A stretch of 64,000 nucleotides of DNA. Source: an uncultured Eubacterium sp. (lineage in GTDB: Bacteria > Bacillota > Clostridia > Oscillospirales > Acutalibacteraceae). Position 1 is the first letter of the stretch, and the number at the start of each line of letters is the position of its first letter. The notes beneath the pieces were generated by a model. The model was not told the origin of the DNA, ran no database searches, and saw only the letters and a program-made list of their open reading frames with translations. The position numbers were made by a program, and so were the translations under genes. Below are positions 54,403-64,000 of this stretch, piece by piece. The DNA lies in assembly GCF_945980375.1 (NCBI RefSeq), contig NZ_CAMFQO010000001.1, forward strand, positions 1 to 64,000, written 5' to 3'.

Positions 54403-55638
54403 TTACCATTCTATGCCTCGTTTTTCACAGCCCTCAACATAATCGATAAACTGACGGGCACACCTCGGAGAGCGTCCTCCTCTTCTTCTTGCCCACTGCT
54501 CTGCACCAAACAGCAGCTTTTCGGTATCGCAGGCAAGTCCTCTGTCAAGAGCAATCTTTTCAACAATATCTTCAAAATCCTTTTTGTCGGGATTAATAAA
54601 GGTAACGGACAATCCGAATCTGTCGGACAGAGAAAGCTCCTCCTGTAATGTATCCGAACGGTTTACATCGTTTTCTCTGTCGGAAAAATTCTCTTTGATA
54701 AGGTGCCGTCTGTTAGATGTTGCATAAATAAGGGTGTTGCCCTGTCTGCCTGACAGAGAGCCCTCAAGCGCTGCCTTTAATTCTCCAAAGGAATCATCGT
54801 GATTGTCAAAGCTCAAATCGTCAATGAAAATAATAAACTTCATAGGGCTGCCGGCAATTCGCTCTCTGATCATAGTAAGGTCGTTAATATCGCCCTTTGA
54901 TATTTCTATCATACGAAGGCCTTGATTTTTGTATTCATTAAGAATTGCATGAACGGTTGAGCTTTTGCCTGTGCCTCTGTCACCGTACAGCAAAACGTTG
55001 TTTGCCGGCAGGTCCGAAAGAAAAGCAACCGTATTATCAACAACCTTGCTTCGCTGGACCTCGTAGTTTTTCAAATCGGTTAAGCGAATCGGGTCAATAG
55101 CGGTTATCGGAACAAATTCCTCATTCCTCCAGGTGAATGCAACAAACTTTGCAAACATTCCGTATCCGTTTGTTTTGTGAAAGCTTTTAAGCTCCTCAAT
55201 CTGCTCTGCCCAATTCTCCTTTAGAGGAAGCATCGCTCTGCCGTTGGAATTCCACATCGGCATTGTTTGCAGAATTTGAGAAATGTCGCTGTCCTCCTCT
55301 GCCCTGTAAATATCCTGTGCAGAAATCGATGCAATAGCCTCAAGCTTTTGCAAATCCGACTTAACACCATCAATTATTGCAGGGTCAAGCTCATCACATT
55401 TACCGGCGGCGGCAGCCTTTGTAAAAACATTATCATCGGTCAATATTAGCTTTGACACATAATGTCTAAAGGAATGATGCGAGGAAATCAAATTAAAAAA
55501 TCTGCTTTGCTTGATAAGTACAGCCTCGCTGTCAAGCGAATTAAGCAAATCATAAAGAGCTCCTATTATCTCGTCCTGCTTAAAATCATATACGCAAAGC
55601 GACTCAATGTAATACCTGATTTTTACCGCCTTGTTCAT
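54403..55638 (-). CDS. DUF815 AAA-type ATPase
   Basis: 411 aa. Central AAA module: Walker A LYGDRGTGKSST near residue 223, Walker B FIIFIDDLSFD, sensor 1 TLIYATSNRRHL and Arg-rich C-terminus RRRGGRSPRCARQFIDY. The N-terminal 160 residues are helical. DUF815 proteins are widespread and of uncertain role. It is divergent from the GntR gene. Confidence 0.88.
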   Translation of the reverse strand: MNKAVKIRYYIESLCVYDFKQDEIIGALYDLLNSLDSEAVLIKQSRFFNLISSHHSFRHYVSKLILTDDNVFTKAAAAGKCDELDPAIIDGVKSDLQKLEAIASISAQDIYRAEEDSDISQILQTMPMWNSNGRAMLPLKENWAEQIEELKSFHKTNGYGMFAKFVAFTWRNEEFVPITAIDPIRLTDLKNYEVQRSKVVDNTVAFLSDLPANNVLLYGDRGTGKSSTVHAILNEYKNQGLRMIEISKGDINDLTMIRERIAGSPMKFIIFIDDLSFDNHDDSFGELKAALEGSLSGRQGNTLIYATSNRRHLIKENFSDRENDVNRSDTLQEELSLSDRFGLSVTFINPDKKDFEDIVEKIALDRGLACDTEKLLFGAEQWARRRGGRSPRCARQFIDYVEGCEKRGIEW

Positions 55639-55727
55639 TACATCACCTTCTATGCAATTATATAATTAATTACATTGTATATCATTTGTTCATAATTTAC
55701 AAGAGCAATGTAAAAATATTTTTTGTG

Positions 55728-55776
55728 GTATGATGTCCGACAACATATTGACTTGTATGATGTTTTATGGTATTAT
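55728..55776 (+). promoter_or_regulatory. gntR promoter with GTATGATGT operators
   Basis: GTATGATGTC (55728-55737) and GTATGATGTT (55755-55764). The second lies inside the 17-bp spacer between -35 TTGACT (55748-55753) and -10 TATTAT (55771-55776). The same 10-mer, inverted, lies in the ilvC promoter. Autorepression is inferred. Confidence 0.6.
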
Positions 55777-55797
55777 CATAAAAAAGGAGTGAGAGCT

Positions 55798-56454
55798 ATG
55801 GCAGACACGAACAAGCTATCGGATATTACCGCAGGCAAAATACGCTCTATGATAGAAAACGAGCACAGGTTTTCTGTGGGTGACAAGCTGCCTAACGAAA
55901 ATGATTTTGCATCAGAGCTTGGCATAAGCAGGTCAACCCTCAGAGAAGCCATTAGGATTTTAACATTAAGCGGAGTGCTTGAAATCCGGAGAGGAAAAGG
56001 CACTTATGTTACGGCAAACACCACCATTGAGGGCACCGACCTCGGTGAAATAAGCAGCGGACTTGACGACCTGTTTGAAATGAGATTAATGTTTGAGCCG
56101 GACTGCGCATACTTTGCCGCACAGCGTGCAACAGACGAGGAAATCGCCATAATCTGCAAATACGGTGAGGCTGTTGAAGCAAAGATTAAATCAGGCGAGG
56201 ACAGAACATACGAGGAGCAAAAATTTCACGAAAGCATTGCAAACGCAACTCACAATGCCTTCGTCAGTCAGTTTATGCCAATCATTTTTAACGCAATAAA
56301 AAAGGGCGTTCTTGTTATGCAAAAGGATGAAATTGTCAGCAAGGACAACCTAAACGACGACAGGCTGATTATGGACTTTTTGAAGGCTCGCAATGCAGAG
56401 GGTGCAAGGACGGCAATGAGGCTGCACATCCTTCATGCAATGGAGGGTTTGTAA
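55798..56454 (+). CDS. GntR/FadR-subfamily (FCD) transcriptional regulator
   Basis: 218 aa from ATG 55798 behind AAAAAGGAGTG. Winged HTH: FSVGDKLPNENDFASELGISRSTLREAIRILTLSGVLEIRRGKGTYV. C-terminal FCD ligand domain (about 85-215) with metal-binding His positions in KFHESIANATHN and RLHILHAMEG. Sits directly upstream of ilvC with shared operator sequences, so it probably senses a branched-chain pathway acid. That role is inferred. Confidence 0.88.
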   Translation: MADTNKLSDITAGKIRSMIENEHRFSVGDKLPNENDFASELGISRSTLREAIRILTLSGVLEIRRGKGTYVTANTTIEGTDLGEISSGLDDLFEMRLMFEPDCAYFAAQRATDEEIAIICKYGEAVEAKIKSGEDRTYEEQKFHESIANATHNAFVSQFMPIIFNAIKKGVLVMQKDEIVSKDNLNDDRLIMDFLKARNAEGARTAMRLHILHAMEGL

Positions 56455-56472
56455 AAAAATACAAAATACCTA

Positions 56473-57610
<1,138 letters not shown>

Positions 57611-57632
57611 TAAATTACCCCTAAATGATTTA

Positions 57633-57661
57633 ACGGCACAGTATCTTTACTGTGCCGTTTA
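57633..57661 (+). terminator. ilvC terminator (left copy)
   Basis: ACGGCACAGT and ACTGTGCCGT pair over ATCTTT... and a short T-run follows. The same stem recurs at 57931 with a different loop, on the far side of the structured repeat. Confidence 0.75.
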
Positions 57662-57930
57662 GCGTGTCGAAAAAGTTAAATTATAAATTTCGACACGCTG
57701 GTAGACTGTTGAGAAATGGAGCTGAATTTCGCATTCTTGCGAGTGGGAGCTGTACGATGGTACTGCCCCCGAGCAAAAGGCGAAAAACGCCAAAAACAGA
57801 TTGAACTCGATGTTCAATCTGTTTTTATATCCCCTCAGTCACCTGCGGTGACAGCTCCCCTTTATTGCATAAAAGGGGCGCCAAATATATCTTCTTTTGG
57901 CGTGTTTCAGCCCACTTTATCGACAGTCTG
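57662..57930. repeat. Structured dispersed repeat, copy 2
   Basis: Collinear with 16869-17142. The first hairpin (GCGTGTCGAAA/TTTCGACACGC) and the ends (AGACTGTTGAGAAATGGAGC and TTTATCGACAGTCTG) are nearly identical. The 14-bp hairpin (57792-57826, loop CTCGATG) and 6-bp hairpin (GTCACC/GGTGAC, 57838-57852) use different stem sequences from copy 1 but keep pairing. A CCCCTTT/AAAGGGG stem follows. No coding potential. Confidence 0.8.
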
Positions 57931-57960
57931 ACGGCACAGTCAATGGACTGTGCCGTTTTA
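57931..57960 (+). terminator. Right-hand duplicate of the ilvC terminator stem
   Basis: ACGGCACAGT and ACTGTGCCGT pair with a CAATGG loop, followed by TTTTAT. The arms are identical to those at 57633; only the loop differs. Confidence 0.75.
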
Positions 57961-58021
57961 TAATTTGATGCAATAAAATAAGCTCTCTGCCTACATTCAG
58001 GAAGAGAGCTTTACTGTTATT

Positions 58022-59272
58022 CTATTCTGTTCTAAGTGCTTCGATAGGACTTAACTGTGCTGCCTTTCTTGCCGGATAAATACCGAAGAACAAGCCTACA
58101 CCTGATGAGAACAGGAGTGCAAGAAGTATCAGCCAAATGCTTATCTTTGGCGTTATATCAATAATAGCACACGCGCCAAACGCACCGACGACGCCAAGGA
58201 CGACGCCTATAAATCCGCCTATCAGGCAAAGGATTATCGATTCGGTTAGGAATTGCATTGTAATAACCCTTGTTTTTGCGCCGAGAGATTTACGAATACC
58301 TATTTCCCTTGTACGCTCTGTTACCGACACAAGCATAATGTTCATTACACCGATACCGCCAACAATAAGAGAAATTGCACCTACACCGGCAATGAAGATT
58401 GTAAGAACCTTCATAATAATATCCACAATTTCAATGTATGTTGCCATATTTTGAGCAGTATACATTCCGTTTTCATAATTACCGTGAACAGCCTTGAGAT
58501 AGTTTACCGTTGCATTACCTACGGCGTCATAATCCTTGCCCTCCTCTGCAATTACAAAAACACTGGAGAGGTTGGCACTTGCACCTGTAATTTGAGTAAG
58601 AGTGGTACAAGGCATAAACAATGCAATAACAGGCTTGTCAGAGCCGTTTTGGAACATCTGTCCGATATTTCCGCCACCGCCGAGAGAGTTTGCCATTGCG
58701 TCAATATTTGCAACACCGCAAACCTTAATCTTCATAGATTTACCCGATGATGACACGGTTATGCTTTGACCTGTTGCATCCTCATATCCAAATACATTTC
58801 TCGCTGATTCAATACCCATAACAGCGCACGGAGCATTTGCAGCATATTCCTCGTCTGTAAAAAATCGTCCGTATTCACAGGTATTTGTCATTGCAAACTG
58901 AACATCACTGTTTACGCCAACCATCATTACGGTTGCCTCTGTTGCAGTTGCATCAATTGTAGCATTACCAAAGCCCATTAGCATTGGCGAGCAACGTTCA
59001 ACACCCGACACCTTGGTTTTGATATTATCAACATCGTCAAGTGTAATATAGTCGTTATCAGTTGCCTGTGTTGCATCGACTGACACAAGCACCGCATTTG
59101 AGCCCATATCCTCAATAAGTCCAACGATATAGTCACGCACGCCGGTACCTGCACCGACTATCATAATAACAGAGGTGATACCGATAATAATTCCAAGCAT
59201 GGTAAGAACGGAACGCAGCCAGTTTGCTTTTATACACTTTACAGCGATTTTTAAGCTTTCTGTAAAATTCAC
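58022..59272 (-). CDS. MacB/FtsX-family ABC transporter permease
   Basis: 416 aa, normal length. N-terminal membrane span (about 20-42: LRSVLTMLGIIIGITSVIMIVGAG), MacB periplasmic-type core domain to about 285, then three spans with the FtsX motif GVMNIMLVSVTERTREIGIRKSLGAKTRVI. It pairs with the adaptor gene 12 bp upstream. The ATPase normally encoded with these proteins is not adjacent in the window. Confidence 0.9.
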   Translation of the reverse strand: MNFTESLKIAVKCIKANWLRSVLTMLGIIIGITSVIMIVGAGTGVRDYIVGLIEDMGSNAVLVSVDATQATDNDYITLDDVDNIKTKVSGVERCSPMLMGFGNATIDATATEATVMMVGVNSDVQFAMTNTCEYGRFFTDEEYAANAPCAVMGIESARNVFGYEDATGQSITVSSSGKSMKIKVCGVANIDAMANSLGGGGNIGQMFQNGSDKPVIALFMPCTTLTQITGASANLSSVFVIAEEGKDYDAVGNATVNYLKAVHGNYENGMYTAQNMATYIEIVDIIMKVLTIFIAGVGAISLIVGGIGVMNIMLVSVTERTREIGIRKSLGAKTRVITMQFLTESIILCLIGGFIGVVLGVVGAFGACAIIDITPKISIWLILLALLFSSGVGLFFGIYPARKAAQLSPIEALRTE

Positions 59273-59284
59273 CTATATTACCTC

Positions 59285-61318
59285 TTATTTAATTTTATTT
59301 GTCACAACTCTTACCTTGAAGGTTTCTTCCTCATAATCGGTTTGAGGTGTAGCGACAATTTGCTGACCCACCGTCAAGCCTGATACAATCTCGTATGAGG
59401 TATCGGAGGTTGCGCCTGTTTGAATCTGTGTCTTTGTAACAGTTTCTTCCTCAGGGTCATAAACGTAAACGAATGTACCCTGCTTTTCAAGAACAATAGA
59501 TTCAATAGGAACTGCCGGAACGTTGTTGAATGTACCTGTAACGATTTCTACATCGGCATCAAAGCCTACAATAATGTTTTCGTCAGGGTGGTCAACTATA
59601 ATTTTACACTCAACACCTGCACCTGAATTTGTAAGTGATGACAAACCACTGATGCCTGCCATAGAGCCTACAGAATCAAGCATTGAAGTTTCAGAGCCTC
59701 CTGTTGCAGTTGGAGCAATAGATGCTACAAGACCGTCATATGTACCGTATGCAGTTTTAACGGTTGCGGTCATGCCCTCCTTAACCTTGTGAACATCATA
59801 TTCACCAAGAGAAATTGTAACAACTCTTGTATTCATATTTTCAAGGGTTATACCTGTTTGAAGAGCAGTTGTCTGTGCACCGGAGGTAATATCACAGGTT
59901 GTAATAACGCCATTGAATTCTGCCTTCCAACCATCTGCAAGCTCGTCTCTTGCGTCCCTAACGGTTTCGTACGCATTTTTCGCAGCATTTGTTGCCTGTC
60001 TTTGAGCATTTACTGTTGAAGCAGACGCAGTAACGGTGTACACCTCTCTTTGAGCATAAAGAGCAGCAAGTTGAATTTGAGCAAATGCCTTGATGAATCC
60101 GTCCGACTCTGCAATGCCTTTGCCGACCTTTTTCCAATCAACAGACTTAACAGCGGCTTCTATCATCTGTACTGCCGCACCGCTGTCAATAAATTCTATC
60201 ATACCCTGCTTGAACGCCTCGGTTACAGCCTTGCCGACAGCCTCCGCAATCTTATCTGCGCTGAGGTTGCCCACTGATATTTCGTACATAATTACATTGG
60301 CAACAATAGTAATCGTGTTTGTTAAAGAATCAACATCTTTTGCGATTTGGCTAAGGTCGTTTGCCAAGCCTGTTAAAAGAACTACGATTTGCTTTGAAGC
60401 TTCACCGAGATCCTTAAGTGAATCAAATACAGGTTGAAGCTGTTCAAGGGCTACCTCGAGCTTTGCCTCCGATTCATTAAAGCCTGCCTCGCGTTTTGCA
60501 CCGCACACTGTACACGGTGTGTTCAACGCACTTGATTCAAAATTATGTACTTCCTTTAATACATAATGACACTTTGAACATTTATAGGTGTGCACACTGT
60601 TATCAAGCTTTTTAGGATTTTCATAAAGGTGTGATTCCTGAACCATTGCACCACACTTTTGGCAGGTTGCATAGTGATACGAAATACCGCTTTGACTATA
60701 TGGTCCGCCGGGTACATGGTTGCATTTTTCTGTTACTGTGGTTGTGGTTGTAGTGGTTGTAAAAATGCCTCCCGAATTACTTGTTGTAGAGGTTGTGGTT
60801 GGAGCAGTTGTGGTTTGCTTCTTTGTGGTTTTTGTGGTGGAGGCCTTCTTTTTCTCTTCCTTTTCTATTTTCTTCAAGGTTTTTTCTGCCTTGGCTATAC
60901 TTGAATTAATACTTTTAAGTTGCTTTGCCGCCTCTGCCTGATGTTGAACTGCCTCTTGATAAGAAGCATTGGAGCTTGTATATGCGGCATTGAGGCTTGC
61001 AACCTGCTGGTCAAGAGCACTTGTATCAAATGATGCAAGCAAATCTCCCTTCTTTACCTCATCGCCTACCTCGACATAAACCTTTTTTACCGTAGCAACA
61101 GAGCCGGGCTTGTATTCCTTTTTTACACCGGAGCTAACCTTACCTGTTGAAGAAACGGTTTGAACAATATTGTCGGTAGAAATGGTGTAAAGTGTTACAT
61201 CAGTCCTCTTTCCCCTGCTTCCGATAACAATACCTGTTACGGCAATAGCTACTACGAGTATTACAGCAATTACTGCAGAAACAATTTTTTTGGTTTTACT
61301 CTTTTTTACAGTCGCCAT
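59285..61318 (-). CDS. Membrane-fusion (HlyD/MacA-type) adaptor with a Cys-rich insert
   Basis: 677 aa, much longer than the usual 350-450. Membrane anchor at residues 13-33, lipoyl half (KEYKPGSVATVKKVYVEVGDEVKKGDLLASFDTS, about 68-100), first coiled-coil arm (about 101-158). An insert at about 158-280 follows: Thr-rich linkers, then C199 and three CxxC pairs at 219/222, 247/250 and 269/272. The second helical arm is very long (about 283-445), then the second lipoyl half (FNGVITTCDITSGAQT) and beta barrel. It works with the downstream MacB-like permease. The insert suggests a zinc-ribbon-like fold outside the membrane. Confidence 0.82.
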   Translation of the reverse strand: MATVKKSKTKKIVSAVIAVILVVAIAVTGIVIGSRGKRTDVTLYTISTDNIVQTVSSTGKVSSGVKKEYKPGSVATVKKVYVEVGDEVKKGDLLASFDTSALDQQVASLNAAYTSSNASYQEAVQHQAEAAKQLKSINSSIAKAEKTLKKIEKEEKKKASTTKTTKKQTTTAPTTTSTTSNSGGIFTTTTTTTTVTEKCNHVPGGPYSQSGISYHYATCQKCGAMVQESHLYENPKKLDNSVHTYKCSKCHYVLKEVHNFESSALNTPCTVCGAKREAGFNESEAKLEVALEQLQPVFDSLKDLGEASKQIVVLLTGLANDLSQIAKDVDSLTNTITIVANVIMYEISVGNLSADKIAEAVGKAVTEAFKQGMIEFIDSGAAVQMIEAAVKSVDWKKVGKGIAESDGFIKAFAQIQLAALYAQREVYTVTASASTVNAQRQATNAAKNAYETVRDARDELADGWKAEFNGVITTCDITSGAQTTALQTGITLENMNTRVVTISLGEYDVHKVKEGMTATVKTAYGTYDGLVASIAPTATGGSETSMLDSVGSMAGISGLSSLTNSGAGVECKIIVDHPDENIIVGFDADVEIVTGTFNNVPAVPIESIVLEKQGTFVYVYDPEEETVTKTQIQTGATSDTSYEIVSGLTVGQQIVATPQTDYEEETFKVRVVTNKIK

Positions 61319-61464
61319 AATCTAACCCCCCAAAATTAATTTGATACAAAAATGAGCGCACTGATACAGCTCATATTATTATTTCCAAATTAAGTATATT
61401 TCCATTTTGTATAATTGTCAATAACAAATTGTATTTTTTGTCAAAATTGATAAATTGTTCATAA

Positions 61465-62742
61465 TTAGTTCAAGGCTTTCAAAGCTTTTTTGCCAATATC
61501 TTTTCTGTAATGAGCACCGTCAAACTTGATTTTTTCAACGCCTGCGTATGATTTTTCAAGTGCTTCCTGCAGGCTGTCGCCAAGAGCAGTAACACCCAAC
61601 ACTCTGCCGCCTGCGGTAACAAGCTTATCACCATCGAGCCTTGTGCCTGCGTGATATACGGTAACACCGTCAAGCTGACCTTCGGTTAAGCCTGTAATCT
61701 CTATCCCCTTTGGGTATGATTTTGGATAACCGCCCGAAGCCATAATAACGCATGAGCAGGCTCTGTCATCCCATTCGATATCCAAATCGGCAAGTGTTTC
61801 ATCATTAATTGCCTCAAATATATCAACAATATCTGTCTTAAGTCTCGGAAGAACTACCTGTGTTTCAGGGTCACCGAAGCGACAGTTGTATTCAATTACC
61901 TTTGGACCCTTAGGAGTAATCATCAAGCCAAAATACAGGCAACCCTTAAAGGTTCTGCCCTCGCTGTTCATCGCCTCAATGGTAGGGACAAAAATCTTTT
62001 CCATACATTCCTCGGCAACAGCGTCTGTATAATACGGGTTTGGAGAAACCGTACCCATACCGCCTGTATTAAGTCCCTTATCACCGTCAAGAGCACGCTT
62101 ATGGTCCATAGATGTAACCATAGGCTTTACGCACTTACCGTCGGTAAAGGCAAGAACGGAAACCTCCGGGCCTGTGAGAAATTCCTCAACAACAACATTG
62201 TTACCGGAGTCGCCGAAAATTTTATCCTCCATAATTTCCTTAACACCCGCAATAGCCTCGTCAAGCGTTTCGGGAATAATAACGCCCTTACCGAGAGCAA
62301 GACCGTCAGCCTTGATAACGGTAGGAAATTCATTCTTTTCCTTAATATAATCAATTACATCGGCAGGGTTGTTAAACACCTTGTATTCGGCAGTAGGGAT
62401 ATTATACTTTTCCATAAGATCCTTGGAAAACACCTTTGAGCCCTCAATAATTGCCGCATTTGCTCTCGGACCGAAGGTTGCAAAGCCTGCATCGTTGAGC
62501 GCATCTACCATACCGAGCACCAACGGGTCGTCAGGAGCAACCACAACAAAGTCTGCCTTGATTTCTCTTGCAAGATTTACAACGCCGTCGATATCCGTTG
62601 CACCTATATTAAAGCACTCTGCATCATATGAAATACCGCCGTTACCCGGACAGCATGCAATATAATCTACCTTTTCGGACTGCTTGATTTTCTTAATCAA
62701 AGCATGCTCTCTTCCGCCCGATCCTACTACCAATACTCTCAT
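61465..62742 (-). CDS. purD: Phosphoribosylamine-glycine ligase
   Basis: 425 aa, full length. N-terminal VLVVGSGGREHALIKKIKQS, ATP-grasp core with VIKADGLALGKGVIIPETLDEA, NTGGMGTVSPNPYYT and the metal-binding VIEYNCRFGDPETQVVLPRL. It makes GAR from phosphoribosylamine and glycine in purine synthesis. Last of the visible purN-purO-like-purD run. Confidence 0.97.
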   Translation of the reverse strand: MRVLVVGSGGREHALIKKIKQSEKVDYIACCPGNGGISYDAECFNIGATDIDGVVNLAREIKADFVVVAPDDPLVLGMVDALNDAGFATFGPRANAAIIEGSKVFSKDLMEKYNIPTAEYKVFNNPADVIDYIKEKNEFPTVIKADGLALGKGVIIPETLDEAIAGVKEIMEDKIFGDSGNNVVVEEFLTGPEVSVLAFTDGKCVKPMVTSMDHKRALDGDKGLNTGGMGTVSPNPYYTDAVAEECMEKIFVPTIEAMNSEGRTFKGCLYFGLMITPKGPKVIEYNCRFGDPETQVVLPRLKTDIVDIFEAINDETLADLDIEWDDRACSCVIMASGGYPKSYPKGIEITGLTEGQLDGVTVYHAGTRLDGDKLVTAGGRVLGVTALGDSLQEALEKSYAGVEKIKFDGAHYRKDIGKKALKALN

Positions 62743-62764
62743 AACGTCCTCCGTATACGAATAA

Positions 62765-63469
62765 TTAATTGTTCTTGTTTATAATTCTTGTTTCTTCCTC
62801 GCCTGTTGCAAGGTCAATATATCTTGTAAAAAGCGAAACCTTGTTGTCATCATTCAGATTTTCCCAAATCATAGAGGTGAATTCGTCAATACTCTCGTTG
62901 CCGATAGCAACAGGAGTGGGCTCACCCTCAAATGAAGGAATAGGATTGCCGTCGCACTTGTAGGTGTGAATAAAGTGGCCGAGCCCTGCCCTTGCGGGAT
63001 ATTCAAAGAAATATCTTACGCACTGCGGCTCACCGTTATTTGATTTGAGAATTGACATATTGTAATCGCCGTTTGCCGCAACCACACCGGAAATTCTCGG
63101 AGTGTAGTTTGGCTCATCAGGCTCAAATTCACGAGTTCTCAGTGCTTCAATATAAGTCTTGCCCTGTGCAAGAAAATCGTAAATTGTATCTGTTTGGTCG
63201 CCGTTTGTTACGATAGTTGTATCGTCAAGCTTTAGAACAGGGTTATAAATAATGAGGCTCGGGTCCTCCATTTTGCTTTCATCAAATGCCTTTGTTCGAA
63301 TACCGCCCCTGTCATTAACCTCAAATATTCTGTTACGGGAATTAACCGAACGGCCCATAATAAAATATGCAATAACAGCTTTTTTGCCATCGGCAGTTTT
63401 ACCCAAAACTATTCCGCGGCCGGGGTATGTATTTGTGTTAAGCTCGGTTGCTAAAGACTCTGTTTTCAT
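62765..63469 (-). CDS. IMP cyclohydrolase, PurO-like
   Basis: 234 aa from ATG 63467-63469 behind GAGGTG. Segments match the archaeal-type IMP cyclohydrolase family (Ntn-hydrolase-like fold): YPGRGIVLGKTADGKKAVIAYFIMGRSVNSRNRIF, DPSLIIYNPV, TNGDQTDTIYDFL and PRISGVV. It closes FAICAR to IMP. Most bacteria use the PurH C/N fusion instead. It lies between purN and purD, 8 bp from purN, which supports a purine role. Confidence 0.85.
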   Translation of the reverse strand: MKTESLATELNTNTYPGRGIVLGKTADGKKAVIAYFIMGRSVNSRNRIFEVNDRGGIRTKAFDESKMEDPSLIIYNPVLKLDDTTIVTNGDQTDTIYDFLAQGKTYIEALRTREFEPDEPNYTPRISGVVAANGDYNMSILKSNNGEPQCVRYFFEYPARAGLGHFIHTYKCDGNPIPSFEGEPTPVAIGNESIDEFTSMIWENLNDDNKVSLFTRYIDLATGEEETRIINKNN

Positions 63470-63477
63470 ATTACACC

Positions 63478-64000
63478 TCAAATAATCTCTGTTTTATTTC
63501 CGTTAATTTTTATTCTGCCCTCGCAAAACAGCGAAACGGCTTTTGGTAAAATTTCCCATTCTGCCTGACGCATAACACGGTATTGAAGGATGTCCTCATT
63601 ATCGCCCTGCTCTACGGGAACGGCCTTTTGCAGAATAATAGCACCGCCGTCTGTGATTTCGTTTACAAAATGAGCAGTTGCACCCGTAACCTTTACACCG
63701 CTGTTAAGCACCGCAGTATGCACCCTTTTGCCGTAAAATCCGTCACCGCAAAACAAAGGGATAAGGCTCGGATGAATATTAATAATTCTGTTTTTATATT
63801 CGTTAATCAAATCCTCACCGAGGATTGACAAAAAGCCTGCAAGAACAATAAGGTCAATGTTTCTGCCCTCAAGTGCATCAAGCACTGCCCTGTCGTACTC
63901 TGCCTTACTGCCATAAGCCTTACGGCTGACAACGGTGCTTTCTATGCCCGCTTTTTTTGCTCTTTCAAGAGCATATGCTCCCTCGTTTGATGCAAGCACA
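63478..64000 (-). CDS. purN: Phosphoribosylglycinamide formyltransferase, N-terminus cut by window edge
   Basis: The visible part is about 173 codons and lacks the N-terminal nucleotide-binding strand. Present: VLASNEGAYALERAKKAGI, DLIVLAGFLSILG, the catalytic INIHPSLIPLFCGDGFYG (Asn-His region) and VTGATAHFVNEITDGGAIILQ with the catalytic Asp. It transfers formyl from 10-formyl-THF to GAR. Confidence 0.95.
   Translation of the reverse strand, partial: VLASNEGAYALERAKKAGIESTVVSRKAYGSKAEYDRAVLDALEGRNIDLIVLAGFLSILGEDLINEYKNRIINIHPSLIPLFCGDGFYGKRVHTAVLNSGVKVTGATAHFVNEITDGGAIILQKAVPVEQGDNEDILQYRVMRQAEWEILPKAVSLFCEGRIKINGNKTEII

Noticed and set aside
60720-60910. Open frames on the plus strand opposite the adaptor gene, Cys/Gly- and Val-rich
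   Set aside because: Antisense of the Thr- and Lys-rich insert, with no ribosome binding site.

Overview
The window looks like a chromosomal segment of a low-GC Gram-positive gut-type Clostridia, most likely Oscillospiraceae/Ruminococcaceae. This is an inference from family content: an Agr/LytTR quorum-sensing locus, a secreted lipase with a C-terminal dockerin, a class B sortase, an LCP protein, zinc-ribbon and Thr-rich-linker surface proteins, MTH1187-type thiamine gene and MgtE. No rRNA or species marker is present.

Region 1 (1 to about 14.3 kb) is visibly more AT-rich than the rest and reads as acquired DNA. It carries a XerC/D-like recombinase, a decayed RHS gene, a very large secreted lipase-LRR-dockerin protein co-oriented with a small membrane protein, and a complete Agr-type quorum-sensing system. 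In that system xre, agrA and agrC are on the minus strand and agrD, agrB and a second xre are on the plus strand; the 51-aa agrD was found by reading upstream of agrB. A conjugative-element-like tail follows: sigma-region-4 protein, MazF toxin, excisionase and tyrosine integrase. It ends at a tRNA-Arg(ACG) next to a truncated second copy of the same tRNA. Two near-identical 47-bp blocks with direct repeats 21 bp apart, typical of LytTR regulators, lie upstream of a gene at the left edge and of the lipase operon. They suggest a quorum-sensing regulon.

Region 2 (14.4-26.5 kb) is core-like: a C_GCAxxG_C_C protein, a zinc-ribbon membrane protein, a lipoprotein, a MATE exporter, rsmA, a MarR regulator with two ABC exporter half-subunits, and a surface module made of a cell-wall-sorted protein, its probable sortase and a His-rich LCP ligase.

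Region 3 (26.5-36.2 kb) holds two minus-strand operons. One joins alanine racemase, D-amino-acid transaminase, both halves of D-glutamate cyclase as separate genes (DUF1445 and DUF4392) and 5-oxoprolinase PxpABC, which together form a possible D-Ala/D-Glu/5-oxoproline/Glu route. The other is a ThiXYZ-like importer plus thiamine-binding protein behind a TPP riboswitch and terminator.

Region 4 (36.2-64 kb) contains mgtE, rpe, a GH36 alpha-galactosidase, two divergent polar-amino-acid ABC importers, an MFS transporter with an LRR protein, an htrA/two-component operon, a DUF815 ATPase, a GntR regulator next to ilvC with shared operators, a MacB-like permease with an unusual adaptor, and purine genes (purN, purO-like, purD) running off the right edge.

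The most unusual non-coding signal is a pair of about 270-bp structured repeats (16.87-17.14 kb and 57.66-57.93 kb). Each is bracketed by two copies of the local terminator hairpin, and internal stems differ between copies while base pairing is kept. A separate MITE-like element with 24-bp inverted ends sits inside the D-glutamate operon.
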